NCBI RefSeq assembly: GCF_002192455.1
Contig: NZ_CP021744.1
Location: 1,798,001 to 1,862,000, forward strand
From: Streptomyces albireticuli
GTDB lineage: Bacteria; Actinomycetota; Actinomycetes; Streptomycetales; Streptomycetaceae
Reading direction: 5' to 3'
Length of the DNA stretch: 64,000 nucleotides
The notes under the pieces are model-generated. The model saw only the letters and a program-made list of their open reading frames with translations, was not told the DNA's origin and did not search any database. Shown in pieces: positions 15,697 to 24,333 of this stretch (position 1 is its first letter; each line of letters opens with the position of its first letter). A program made the translations under genes and the position numbers.

Positions 15697-17997
15697 TCAC
15701 GCCCGCCTGCCCGTCGGCGGTTTGCGGCTGCCCGCGCGGTACGGGGCCGGCCACGGCGCGCCCGGGCCCGTGTAGCCCTGGTCGGCGGCGGCGTGCAGGG
15801 TCCAGTGGGGGTCGTAGAGGTGCGGGCGGGCGAGGGCGCAGAGGTCGGCGCGGCCCGCCAGGATCAGCGAGTTGACGTCGTCCCAGGACGAGATGGCGCC
15901 GACGGCGATGACCGGGACGCCCGCCTCGTGCCGGACGCGGTCGGCGAACGGCGTCTGGTACGAGCGGCCGTACGCGGGCCGCTCGTGGGGGACGACCTGG
16001 CCGGTGGAGACGTCGAGGGCGTCGGCGCCGTGGGCGGCGAAGGCGCGGGCGATCGCGACGGCGTCCTCCTCGGTGGTGCCGCCGTCCGCCCAGTCCGTGG
16101 CGGAGATCCGGACGGTCATGGGCCGGTCGGCGGGCCAGACGGCCCGTACCGCGTCGAAGACCTCCAGGGGGTAGCGCAGCCGTCCCGCGAGGTCGCCGCC
16201 GTAGGCGTCGGTGCGGTGGTTGGTGAGCGGGGAGAGGAAGGAGGAGAGCAGGTAGCCGTGGGCGCAGTGGAGTTCGAGGAGGTCGAAGCCGGCGCGGGCG
16301 GCGGCCTCGGCGGAGCGGACGAAGTGCTCGCGTATCCCGGCCATGGCCGTGGTGGTGAGGGCCCGGGGCGGCCGGCTCAGGCCGGGCTTGTAGGGCAGTG
16401 GTGAGGGGGCGACGACGGGCCAGTTGCCGCTGGGGAGCGGTTCGTCGATGCCCTCCCACTGGCGCCGGGTCGAGCCCTTGCGGCCGGAGTGGCCGAGCTG
16501 GACGCCGAGGGCCGTACCGGGCGCCTGGGCGTGGACGAAGTCGGTGACACGGCGCCAGGCGCTCTCGTGCTCCGGCGCGTACAGGCCCGCGCAGCCGGGG
16601 GTGATCCGGCCCTGGGCGCTCACGCAGACCATCTCGGTCATGACGAGCCCGGCGCCGCCGAGCGCGCGGGCGCCGAGGTGGACGAGGTGGAAGTCGCCGG
16701 GGGTGCCGTCGACGGCCGAGTACATGTCCATCGGGGAGACCACGACGCGGTTGCGCAGGGTCAGGCCGCGCAGCCGGAAGGGCGTGAACATGGGCGGGGT
16801 GCCGGGCGGGACGCCGGCTTCCGCCTCGACGGAGGCGACGAAGTCCGGGTCGCGCAACCGGAGGTTGTCGTGGGTGACGCGGCGGCTGCGGGTGAGGAGG
16901 TCGAAGGCGAAGCGGCGCGGCGGGCCGCCCGTGTGGAAGGAGAGGTCCTCGAACCACTCCAGGCTGGCGCGGGCGGCCCGCTGGGTGGACTCGACCACCG
17001 GGCGCCGCTCGGCCTCGTACGCGGCGAGGGCCTCGGGGACGGCGGTCGCCTCCCGGAGGTGGCCGGCGAGCGCGAGGGCGTCCTCGACGGCGAGCTTGGT
17101 GCCGGAGCCTATGGAGAAGTGGGCGGTGTGCGCGGCGTCGCCGAGCAGGACGGTGTTGCCGTGGGACCAGTGGGCGTTGACGACGGTGCGGAAGGCGGTC
17201 CAGGTGGAGCGGTTGGAGCGCAGGGGGCGGCCGCCGAGGGCCTCGGTGAAGTACTTGCCGCACGCCGCCACGGAGGCGGCCTCGTCGCACGTGTCGAGCC
17301 CGGCGCGGCGCCACACCTCCTCGCGCATCTCGACGACGACCGTGCTGGCGCCCTCGGACGGGTCCGCCGAGGGGCGGGAGTAGGGGTAGCCGTGGAGCTG
17401 CATGAGGCCGTGCTCGGTCTCGGCGATGTCGAAGCGGAAGGCGTCGAACGCGAAGTCGGCGGAGAGCCAGATGTACCGGCAGCGATGCGTGGTGAGGGTG
17501 GGGCGGAAGTGGTCCCGGTGGGCGTCACGGGTGCGGCTGTGGACGCCGTCGGCGGCGATGACGAGGTCGTACGAGCGGGCCAGCTCGGCGGCGGGCGGCG
17601 CCTCCGCGCGGAAGCGGAGGTCGACGCCGAGCTCGCGGCAGCGCTCGTGGAGGAGCGCGAGGAGCCGGCGGCGGCCGAGGGCGGCGAAGCCGTGGCCGCC
17701 GGAGCGCAGGGTGGTGCCGCGGTGGACGACGTCGATCTCGTCCCAGCGGACGAACTCGCGGCGCAGCGCGGCGTAGACGTCGGGGTCGGCGCTCTCGATG
17801 CCGCCGAGGGTCTCGTCGGAGAGGACGACGCCGAAGCCGAAGGTGTCGTCGGGGGCGTTGCGCTCCCAGAGGGTGATCTCCCGGGCGGGGGCGTGACGTT
17901 TCAGCAGGGCGGCGGCGTAGAGGCCGCCGGGGCCGCCACCGATGACCGCGACGCGCCGGGCCACGGGGGCCCGGCCGGGGGGCGCCACGGCGGTCAC
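15697..17997 (-). CDS. Fused FAD monooxygenase / OYE-like reductase (2-aminobenzoyl-CoA or salicylyl-CoA type)
   Basis: A 766-aa two-domain flavoenzyme. Residues about 1-390 are a PHBH-like FAD monooxygenase: VAVIGGGPGGLYAA near 14, DLVIAADGVHSR near 145 and the VLLGDAAHTAHF second FAD motif. Residues about 400-760 are an Old-Yellow-Enzyme TIM barrel (MFTPFRLRGLTLRNRVVVSPM, LLELHCAHGYLLSSFLSP). This fusion is known from Azoarcus 2-aminobenzoyl-CoA monooxygenase/reductase and from salicylyl-CoA 5-hydroxylases. It hydroxylates the aromatic CoA ester and, in the Azoarcus enzyme, also reduces the ring. The GTG at 17997 overlaps the enoyl-CoA hydratase stop (GTGA). The substrate cannot be fixed from sequence, but RidA and the acyl-CoA dehydrogenase favour an amino substrate. 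Confidence 0.87.
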   Translation of the reverse strand: MTAVAPPGRAPVARRVAVIGGGPGGLYAAALLKRHAPAREITLWERNAPDDTFGFGVVLSDETLGGIESADPDVYAALRREFVRWDEIDVVHRGTTLRSGGHGFAALGRRRLLALLHERCRELGVDLRFRAEAPPAAELARSYDLVIAADGVHSRTRDAHRDHFRPTLTTHRCRYIWLSADFAFDAFRFDIAETEHGLMQLHGYPYSRPSADPSEGASTVVVEMREEVWRRAGLDTCDEAASVAACGKYFTEALGGRPLRSNRSTWTAFRTVVNAHWSHGNTVLLGDAAHTAHFSIGSGTKLAVEDALALAGHLREATAVPEALAAYEAERRPVVESTQRAARASLEWFEDLSFHTGGPPRRFAFDLLTRSRRVTHDNLRLRDPDFVASVEAEAGVPPGTPPMFTPFRLRGLTLRNRVVVSPMDMYSAVDGTPGDFHLVHLGARALGGAGLVMTEMVCVSAQGRITPGCAGLYAPEHESAWRRVTDFVHAQAPGTALGVQLGHSGRKGSTRRQWEGIDEPLPSGNWPVVAPSPLPYKPGLSRPPRALTTTAMAGIREHFVRSAEAAARAGFDLLELHCAHGYLLSSFLSPLTNHRTDAYGGDLAGRLRYPLEVFDAVRAVWPADRPMTVRISATDWADGGTTEEDAVAIARAFAAHGADALDVSTGQVVPHERPAYGRSYQTPFADRVRHEAGVPVIAVGAISSWDDVNSLILAGRADLCALARPHLYDPHWTLHAAADQGYTGPGAPWPAPYRAGSRKPPTGRRA

Positions 17998-18827
17998 CGC
18001 CCGCTCCAGCGGGGCGGCCGCTTCTCGGTGAAGGCGGCGTGGAACTCGGCGTAGTCGGCGCTGTTCATCAGCAGCGCCTGGGTGGCCGCGTCGAGTTCGA
18101 CGGACGCGGCGAGCGGCATGTCGAGCTCGGCGGTGAGCAGCGCCTTGGTCTGGGCGTGGGCGAGGGCGGGGCCGTCGGCGAGGCGCCGGGCGAGGGCCGC
18201 GGCCTCGGTGTGGGCCGCGCCCTCGGCGGTGAGCCGGCTGATCAGGCCGATGCGCTCGGCCTCGGGGGCGGCCACGGGTTCGCCGAGCATCAGCAGCCGG
18301 GTGGCGTGGCCGAGGCCGACGACGCGGGGCAGCAGGTAGGCGGCGCCCATGTCGCCGCCGGAGAGGCCGACCTTGGTGAAGAGGAAGGCGAAGCGCGCGG
18401 TGGGGTCGGCGACCCGGAAGTCGGCGGCGAGCGCGAGGACGGCGCCGGCGCCGGCGGCGACCCCGTGCACGGCGGCGATCACGGGGAAGGGGCACTCGCG
18501 TAAGGAGCGGACGACCTGCCCGGTCATCCGGTTGAAGTCGAGGAGCCGGCCGGTGTCCATGGCCAGGGTGGCGCCGATGATGTCGTCGACGTCGCCGCCG
18601 GAGCAGAAGCCGCGGCCCTCGCCGCCGAGCACGAGGGCGCGTACGGAGCCGTCGCGGGCCAGTTCGGGCAGCAGGTCGCGCAGGTCGGCGTAGGCGCCGA
18701 AGGTGAGGGCGTTGAGCTTGCCGGGGCGGGCGAGGGTGACGGTCGCGACGCCGGCGTCGAGGGTCAGGCGCAGGTGCCGCCAGTCCTCGGTGGGGGTCCG
18801 GTTCGCTGAGCCGGTGAAAGGACTCAT
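17994..18827 (-). CDS. Enoyl-CoA hydratase/isomerase family protein
   Basis: A 277-aa crotonase-fold protein. The first oxyanion-hole loop is GRGFCSGGDVDDI and the second region reads HGVAAGAGAVLALAADFRVA. The length and the C-terminal helices fit the family. It is the first gene of the two-gene minus-strand unit with the fused monooxygenase/reductase, coupled by a 4-bp overlap. Likely role: hydration or hydrolytic ring opening of a dienoyl-CoA-type intermediate after ring attack. The TGAC-N4-GTCA site lies about 70 bp upstream of its start. Confidence 0.87.
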   Translation of the reverse strand: MSPFTGSANRTPTEDWRHLRLTLDAGVATVTLARPGKLNALTFGAYADLRDLLPELARDGSVRALVLGGEGRGFCSGGDVDDIIGATLAMDTGRLLDFNRMTGQVVRSLRECPFPVIAAVHGVAAGAGAVLALAADFRVADPTARFAFLFTKVGLSGGDMGAAYLLPRVVGLGHATRLLMLGEPVAAPEAERIGLISRLTAEGAAHTEAAALARRLADGPALAHAQTKALLTAELDMPLAASVELDAATQALLMNSADYAEFHAAFTEKRPPRWSGR

Positions 18828-18895
18828 GGGGCGGCGGCCTCCTTCAGCCGGGGCTGTCGGGCGAGTGCCTGCGCCGTGAAGTTATCACCGGTACG

Positions 18896-18907
18896 TGACT
18901 GTCGTCA
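18896..18907. promoter_or_regulatory. Candidate PaaX operator TGAC-TGTC-GTCA
   Basis: An inverted repeat CGTGAC-TGTC-GTCACG (18894-18909) about 70 bp upstream of the enoyl-CoA hydratase start. It differs from the site at 13045-13056 by one base in the 12-bp core. It lies in the right place to control this promoter. Confidence 0.6.
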
Positions 18908-18939
18908 CGGGTGCGCGATATCGGCCGGATGGGCGGAGG

Positions 18940-18990
18940 GGTTCCCCCACCCGCCCCTTCCCGAACCGGGGGCAGGCCCCCGGGCCCCCG
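18940..18990. repeat. Dispersed Streptomyces extragenic GC-rich element, copy 1
   Basis: The sequence from TTCCCCCACCCGCCCCTTCCC through the inverted repeat CCGGGGGC...GCCCCCGG closely matches 40287-40339 in an unrelated intergenic gap. Such elements are abundant between genes in Streptomyces genomes. Here it sits downstream of the ornithine carbamoyltransferase gene, where its hairpin may end transcription. Confidence 0.75.
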
Positions 18991-19124
18991 GTCCCGCGCT
19001 GACGCGCGGTGGCCTCAAGCTCCCCCGGCTACTGCTGGGAGGTGCCCCCAGCCGGGCTGGATCTCACCGACGCCGCCCTTTGCCGAAAGACCGCAGCCAC
19101 CGCGGTCCGGCCCGTCCGGTACTC

Positions 19125-20129
19125 CTAGTCCCGCGCCAGCGTCGCCACCAGGACCGCCTTGATCGTGTGCATCCGGTTCTCCGCCTGGTCGAAGACGACC
19201 GAGTGCGGGGACTCGAAGACCTCGTCCGTGACCTCCAGGGACGTCAGGCCGTGCCGCTCGTGGATCTCCTGGGCGACCGTGGTGCCGAGGTCGTGGAAGG
19301 CCGGCAGGCAGTGCAGGAACTTCACGGCGGGGTTGCCGGTGGCCCGCAGGACGTCCATGGTGACGGCGTACGGCGCGAGCAGCGCGATCCGCGCGTCCCA
19401 GACCTCCTTGGGCTCCCCCATCGACACCCAGACGTCCGTGGCGACGAAGTCCGCGCCCCGCACGCCTTCGGCGACGTCCGCGGTGAGGGTGATCCGGGCG
19501 CCGCTCTCGCCGGCGAGCCTGCGGGCCACGGCCACGATCTCCGGGTCGGGCCACAGCTCCTCCGGGGCCACGATCCGCACGTCCATGCCGAGGAGGGCAC
19601 CGGTCACGAGGTAGGAGTTGCCCATGTTGTAACGGGCGTCGCCGAGGTAGGCGTAGGCGACGTGCTCCAGGGACTTGGCGGTGTGCTCGGACATGGTGAG
19701 GATGTCGGCGAGCATCTGCGTGGGGTGCCACTCGTCGGTGAGGCCGTTGAAGACGGGCACCCCGGCGTGTGCGGCCAGCTGCTCCAGGATGTGCTGGCCG
19801 TGGCCCCGGTACTCGATCGCGTCGAACATCCGGCCGAGGACCCGCGCGGTGTCCTTGACCGACTCCTTGTGGGCGATCTGGGAGCCCGCCGGGTCGAGGT
19901 AGGTGGTCCGGGCGCCCTGGTCGGCGGCGGCGACCTCGAAGGCGCAGCGGGTGCGGGTCGAGGTCTTCTCGAAGATCAGCGCGATGTTCCGGCCGTGCAG
20001 CAGGGGCACCTCCACGCCCGTCCGCTTGGCCGCCTTGAGCTGGGCGGCGAGTTCCACGAGACCGTGGAACTCCTCGGCGGTGAAGTCCGTCTCCTTGAGG
20101 AAGTGGCGGCCCTTGAGGTCTGTCGCCAT
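19125..20129 (-). CDS. argF: Ornithine carbamoyltransferase
   Basis: A 334-aa enzyme with all diagnostic sites: the carbamoyl-phosphate loop [13 protein letters not shown], the ornithine loop DVWVSMGE and [10 protein letters not shown]. It transfers carbamoyl phosphate to ornithine to form citrulline or, run in reverse with arginine deiminase, makes carbamoyl phosphate from citrulline. It lies 60 bp downstream of the arginine deiminase gene in the same direction, so the catabolic role (arcB) is likely, although argF is also a fair name. The ATG at 20129 begins [16 protein letters not shown], normal for the family. Confidence 0.93.
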   Translation of the reverse strand: MATDLKGRHFLKETDFTAEEFHGLVELAAQLKAAKRTGVEVPLLHGRNIALIFEKTSTRTRCAFEVAAADQGARTTYLDPAGSQIAHKESVKDTARVLGRMFDAIEYRGHGQHILEQLAAHAGVPVFNGLTDEWHPTQMLADILTMSEHTAKSLEHVAYAYLGDARYNMGNSYLVTGALLGMDVRIVAPEELWPDPEIVAVARRLAGESGARITLTADVAEGVRGADFVATDVWVSMGEPKEVWDARIALLAPYAVTMDVLRATGNPAVKFLHCLPAFHDLGTTVAQEIHERHGLTSLEVTDEVFESPHSVVFDQAENRMHTIKAVLVATLARD

Positions 20130-20189
20130 GGGGTGGGCTCCTAGCTCACGACTGCGGGAAAATGGAACTGTATACGATGACCCGCATTG
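20130..20189. promoter_or_regulatory. AT-richer gap with possible ARG-box-like sequence
   Basis: The 60 bp between the deiminase stop and the carbamoyltransferase start are notably AT-richer than their surroundings. On the minus strand the gap and the end of the upstream gene read TGCATAGCAATGCGGGTCA then GTATACAG. The TGCATA-type halves resemble ArgR-binding ARG boxes. This is weak evidence. Confidence 0.35.
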
Positions 20190-21470
20190 CTATGCAGTCG
20201 GGTGGGTGGCAGCACCACCGGAACCGGCCGCCCGCCCGGCCGGCCCGCCCACCGGGTCCCGCTCCAGAGGACAGCTCATGCAGCGCGGTCCGCCCCTGCC
20301 GCGCCCCAGCTCACTGCCCGGGATCGTGATGACTTCGATCCCATTTTTACGCAGATAGGTGTTGGTCGTCGCGTTCCGCTCGTAGGCGACGACCACGCCC
20401 GGCTCGATGGCCAGCACGTTGCAGCCGTCGTCCCACTGCTCCCGCTCCGCCGCGTGCACGTCCTGCGTCGCCGTGAGCACCCGGATCGAGTCGAGCCCCA
20501 GGGCCGCCGCGACGGCCCGGTGCATGTGCTCCGGGGGGTGGTCGGAGACCTTCAGCTCACGCTCGCCCGCGCCCGGCTCGATCGTGTACGAGCGGAGCCT
20601 GCCGAGCCCCGCGTACTGCGTGAAGGTGTCGCCGTCCACCATGGTCATCACCGTGTCCAGGTGCATGAACGCCCGCCGCTTGGGCATGTCCAGCGCCACG
20701 ATCGTGCGGGCCGAGCCCGCGGCGAAGAGCCGGTGGGCCAGCATCTCCACGGCCTGCGGCGTGGTCCGCTCGCTCATCCCGATCAGCACCGCCCCCTCGC
20801 CGATCACCAGGACGTCGCCGCCCTCGATCGTCGACGGGTAGGCCGCCTGCCCCTCGGACCAGACGTGGAAGCCGCCCGGGGAGAACATCGGGTGGTACCG
20901 GTAGACGGCCTCGTAGTGCACCGTCTCGTGCCAGCGGGCGGGCCAGCGCATGGCGTTCACGCACACCCCGTCGTAGACCCAGGCGGAGGTGTCCCGGGTG
21001 AAGAGGTGGTTGGGCAGCGGGTTGATGAGGAAGTCGTCCAGCTCCATGGCGTGGAAGCGGACGGATACCGGCTCCGGGTACCGCTCCAGGAATTCCCGCT
21101 TGGTCATCCCGCCGACCAGCCAGGAGCCCAGCTCGGCGGCCGGCAGCCCGTCGAAGGCGGCCCGCAGGTGGCCGGTGGCGAGCGGGCCGTACTCCTTCTC
21201 GTCGAAGACCCGGTCCAGGACGAGCGCGCGCGCCGCCGGCTGCTCCAGGCTCTCGTCCAGCAGGTCCTGGAAGAAGTGGACCTCGACCCCGCGCTCGCGC
21301 AGCACGTCCGCGAAGCCGTCGTGCTCGGCGCGGGCGCGCCGCACCCACAGCACGTCGTCGAAGAGGAGGGCGTCCTTGTTGGACGGGGTGAGCCGCTTCA
21401 GCTCCAGGCCGGGTCGGTGCAGTATGACGCGGCGCAGCCGCCCGGCCTCGGAATCGACATGGAATCCCAT
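20190..21470 (-). CDS. arcA: Arginine deiminase
   Basis: A 426-aa amidinotransferase-fold enzyme that hydrolyses L-arginine to citrulline and ammonia. Typical motifs are [16 protein letters not shown] near the start, [32 protein letters not shown] and the nucleophilic cysteine in [16 protein letters not shown]. The ATG at 21470 ([21 protein letters not shown]) matches the family start; a GTG 33 bp upstream would add an unusual N-terminal tail. The C-terminus continues about 20 residues past the usual end as a Gly/Ala-rich tail. It forms a catabolic pair with the ornithine carbamoyltransferase; no carbamate kinase is visible nearby. Confidence 0.93.
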   Translation of the reverse strand: MGFHVDSEAGRLRRVILHRPGLELKRLTPSNKDALLFDDVLWVRRARAEHDGFADVLRERGVEVHFFQDLLDESLEQPAARALVLDRVFDEKEYGPLATGHLRAAFDGLPAAELGSWLVGGMTKREFLERYPEPVSVRFHAMELDDFLINPLPNHLFTRDTSAWVYDGVCVNAMRWPARWHETVHYEAVYRYHPMFSPGGFHVWSEGQAAYPSTIEGGDVLVIGEGAVLIGMSERTTPQAVEMLAHRLFAAGSARTIVALDMPKRRAFMHLDTVMTMVDGDTFTQYAGLGRLRSYTIEPGAGERELKVSDHPPEHMHRAVAAALGLDSIRVLTATQDVHAAEREQWDDGCNVLAIEPGVVVAYERNATTNTYLRKNGIEVITIPGSELGRGRGGPRCMSCPLERDPVGGPAGRAAGSGGAATHPTA

Positions 21471-21546
21471 CTCCCCATCCTGACCCCGCCGGACCGTGAT
21501 CACGCAGATCCGGCGCGGGACACGGCCGGGGCGGGGCCGGGCGGGG

Positions 21547-21580
21547 GGCGGGCCCGGTGGTGACCCCCACCGGGCCCGCC
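21547..21580. terminator. Strong hairpin after pnkp
   Basis: Arms 21547-21560 (GGCGGGCCCGGTGG) and 21567-21580 are perfect inverse complements around a 6-nt loop. It starts 6 bp past the pnkp stop and lies between two genes on the same strand, so it should insulate pnkp from arcA. Confidence 0.85.
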
Positions 21581-21585
21581 ACCGG

Positions 21586-24333
21586 CTACAGCCGGGGGTC
21601 GACCGGCTCGGACTCCAGCGCCAGGACCGCGAAGACCGCCTCGTGGACGCGCCAGAGCGGCTCCCCGGCCGCCAGCCGGTCCAGCGCCTCCAGGCCGAGC
21701 GCGTACTCGCGCAGGGCGAGCGAGCGCTTGTGGCCGAGATTCCGGTCGCGCAGCCGGGCGAGGTTGTCGGGGCGGGTGTACTCGGGGCCGTAGACGATCC
21801 GCAGGTACTCCCGGCCGCGGCACTTCACGCCGGGCTGGACGAGCCGGCCGTCCGCGCGCTCGGCGAACCCCTGGAGGGGCTTGACGACCATGCCCTCGCC
21901 GCCCGCGGCGGTGAGCTCCAGCCACCAGCGGGTGCCGGCGGCGACGGACTCCTCGTCCTCGGTGTCGACGACGAGGCGGCGGGTGGGGGCGAGCAGCCGG
22001 TGCGCGGCGCCGTCGCCGGCGGTCGCGGCCCGCTCCGCGTCGATCATCCGGTCGATCAGCGCCAGCTGCTCGTCGTGCGGCAGCCGGGCCAGGCCGCGGC
22101 CCTGGACGGCCAGGATCTGGAACGGCGCCATACGGATGCCGGCGAGGCCGTCCGTGCCCGGCGCGTCCTCCAGGCCCGGGGTGCCCTCCCGGCCGGTCCC
22201 GGCGGTTCCGGGGGCCTCGACGGTCCCGGCGGGCCTGCCGTGCGCGGCGGCGCCGACCGGCCAGCAGTAGCGGCCGTACGCCTCCGTGAAGGCCCGGGCG
22301 TCCTCGGCGCGCTCGCGCTGCCGGCCGAGCAGCCCGGCGACGTCCACGCCGCGCGCCGCCGCGGCCTCCAGGGCGGCGAGCGCGGCGGGCAGGGCGGCGC
22401 CGGACGCGGCGCCGACGGCCGCGTACTGGTCGCGCAGCAGCCCGAGAGCCTTGAGTGACCACGGCATCAGCTCGGTGTCCAGCAGCAGCCAGTCGGTGCC
22501 GAGCTCCTCCCACAAGCCGGCCCCGCCGACGGCCTCGCGCAGCCGGCCGAGGACCCGCCCGGCCGTCGCCGGGTCGTCGAAGAACGGCCGCCCGGTGCGG
22601 GTGTACACGACACCGGTGGCGCCGTCGGCCGCGCCGAAGCGCTCACGCGCCACGTCCGCGTCACGGCAGACGAGCGCCACCGCGCGCGACCCCATGTGCT
22701 TCTCCTCGCACACCACCCGGCGCACGCCGTCGGCACGGTAGGCGGCGAAGGCCTCGGCCGGGTGCTCCAGATAGCCGTCCTCCTTCGACGTCGCGCACGG
22801 TGCCATGGTCGGCGGGAGGTAGGGCAGCAGCCCGGGGGCGACGGCGAAGCGGCTCATCACCTCCAGGGCGGCCGCGGCGTTCTCCTCCTTCACGGCCACC
22901 CGGCCCATGTGCCGGGTCTCGACGACCCGGCGGCCGGTGACGTCCGCCAGGTCGAGCGGACGGCCGTCGGCCCCGCCGGGCGCCTCGCTCACCAGCGGCT
23001 TCGCCGGTTCGTACCAGACCCGCTCGGCCGGTACGTCCACGAGCTCGCGCTCGGGCCAGCGCAGGGCCGTCATCCGGCCGCCGAAGACGGCGCCGGTGTC
23101 GAGGCAGAGGGTGTTGTTGAGCCAGGTGGCCGACGGGGCCGGGGTGTGGCCGTAGACGACGGCGGCGCGGCCGCGGTAGTCCTCGGCCCAGGGATAGCGC
23201 ACCGGCAGGCCGAACTCGTCGGTCTCGCCCGTGGTGTCGCCGTACAGGGCGTGCGAGCGGACCCGGCCGGAGGTGCGGCCGTGGTATTTCTCCGGCAGGC
23301 CGGCGTGGCAGACGACGAGCCCGCCGCCGTCGAGCACGTAATGGCTGACCAGCGACTCGATGAACTCCCGCACCCGCCCGCGGAACTCCGGGTCGGCGGC
23401 GTCCTCCCGCTCCAGCTGCCCGATGGTCTCTGCGAGGCCGTGGGAGTGCTGGACCTTGCGGCCCTTGAGGTAGCGGCCGAGCTTGTTCTCGTGGTTGCCC
23501 GGGACGCACAGGGCGTGCCCGGCGGCGACCATGCCCATGACCAGGCGCAGCACACCGGGGCTGTCGGGGCCGCGGTCGACGAGGTCGCCGACGAAGACGG
23601 CGGTGCGGCCGTCGGGGTGCGCGGCGTCCACCGGCCGGCCGGACCCGTCGCGGACGAGGGCGTACCCCAGCTTCGTGAGCAGGGTCTCCAGCTCGGAGCG
23701 GCAGCCGTGGATGTCGCCGACGATGTCGAACGGGCCGGTGAGGTGGCGCAGGTCGTTGAACCGGCGCTCCAGGACGATCTCGGCGGCCTCGGCCTCGGCG
23801 ACGCCGCGCAGGACGTGCACCTTGCGGAAGCCCTCGCGCTCCAGGTGGCGCAGGGAGCGGTGGAGTTCGCGCCGGTGGCGCTGGATGACGTGGCGGGGCA
23901 GGGCGGCGCGCTCGGGGCGGGCGGCGTTGCGGTCGGCGCAGACGGCCTCCGGCATGTCGAGGACGATCGCCACGGGCAGCACGTCGTGCTCGCGGGCCAG
24001 CCGGACGAGCTGCCTGCGGCTCTCGGGCTGGACGCTGGTGGCGTCGACGACCGTCAGCCGGCCGGCGGCGAGCCGCTTGCCGGCGATGTGGTGGAGGACG
24101 TCGAAGGCGTCGCCGCTGGCGCTCTGGTCGTTCTCGTCGTCGCTGACCAGGCCGCGGCAGAAGTCCGAGGACAGGACCTGGGTGGGCTTGAAGTGGCGGG
24201 CGGCGAAGGTGGACTTGCCGGATCCGGTGGCGCCGACGAGGACGACGAGGGAGAGGTCCGGGACGCCGAGGACGCGTGCCTCCCGCGGGCCGCCCTCCGA
24301 GGCGGCCGCCGGGGTGGCGGGCCTGGTGGTCAT
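21586..24333 (-). CDS. pnkp: Polynucleotide kinase-phosphatase-ligase (bacterial Pnkp)
   Basis: A 915-aa three-domain RNA repair enzyme. N-terminal kinase: P-loop GATGSGKST at 34-42. Central metallophosphatase (about 190-420): GDIHG, GDLVDRG, GNHE and the final GHTP. C-terminal adenylyltransferase/ligase-like domain (about 480-915): the nucleotidyl lysine is in EEKHMGSRA. It heals 2',3'-cyclic phosphate and 5'-OH ends left by ribotoxins and works with Hen1. The ATG overlaps the hen1 stop by 4 bp (24330-24333), so they are co-translated. A roughly 40-residue Pro/Gly/Thr-rich insert ([19 protein letters not shown]...) lies in the ligase domain before the MAPFQILAV motif. Confidence 0.94.
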   Translation of the reverse strand: MTTRPATPAAASEGGPREARVLGVPDLSLVVLVGATGSGKSTFAARHFKPTQVLSSDFCRGLVSDDENDQSASGDAFDVLHHIAGKRLAAGRLTVVDATSVQPESRRQLVRLAREHDVLPVAIVLDMPEAVCADRNAARPERAALPRHVIQRHRRELHRSLRHLEREGFRKVHVLRGVAEAEAAEIVLERRFNDLRHLTGPFDIVGDIHGCRSELETLLTKLGYALVRDGSGRPVDAAHPDGRTAVFVGDLVDRGPDSPGVLRLVMGMVAAGHALCVPGNHENKLGRYLKGRKVQHSHGLAETIGQLEREDAADPEFRGRVREFIESLVSHYVLDGGGLVVCHAGLPEKYHGRTSGRVRSHALYGDTTGETDEFGLPVRYPWAEDYRGRAAVVYGHTPAPSATWLNNTLCLDTGAVFGGRMTALRWPERELVDVPAERVWYEPAKPLVSEAPGGADGRPLDLADVTGRRVVETRHMGRVAVKEENAAAALEVMSRFAVAPGLLPYLPPTMAPCATSKEDGYLEHPAEAFAAYRADGVRRVVCEEKHMGSRAVALVCRDADVARERFGAADGATGVVYTRTGRPFFDDPATAGRVLGRLREAVGGAGLWEELGTDWLLLDTELMPWSLKALGLLRDQYAAVGAASGAALPAALAALEAAAARGVDVAGLLGRQRERAEDARAFTEAYGRYCWPVGAAAHGRPAGTVEAPGTAGTGREGTPGLEDAPGTDGLAGIRMAPFQILAVQGRGLARLPHDEQLALIDRMIDAERAATAGDGAAHRLLAPTRRLVVDTEDEESVAAGTRWWLELTAAGGEGMVVKPLQGFAERADGRLVQPGVKCRGREYLRIVYGPEYTRPDNLARLRDRNLGHKRSLALREYALGLEALDRLAAGEPLWRVHEAVFAVLALESEPVDPRL

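Noticed and set aside
19125..21470. arcA/argF as part of the azomycin pathway
   Set aside because: The known route uses arginine directly and needs neither enzyme; they are 12 kb away, with the aromatic island between.
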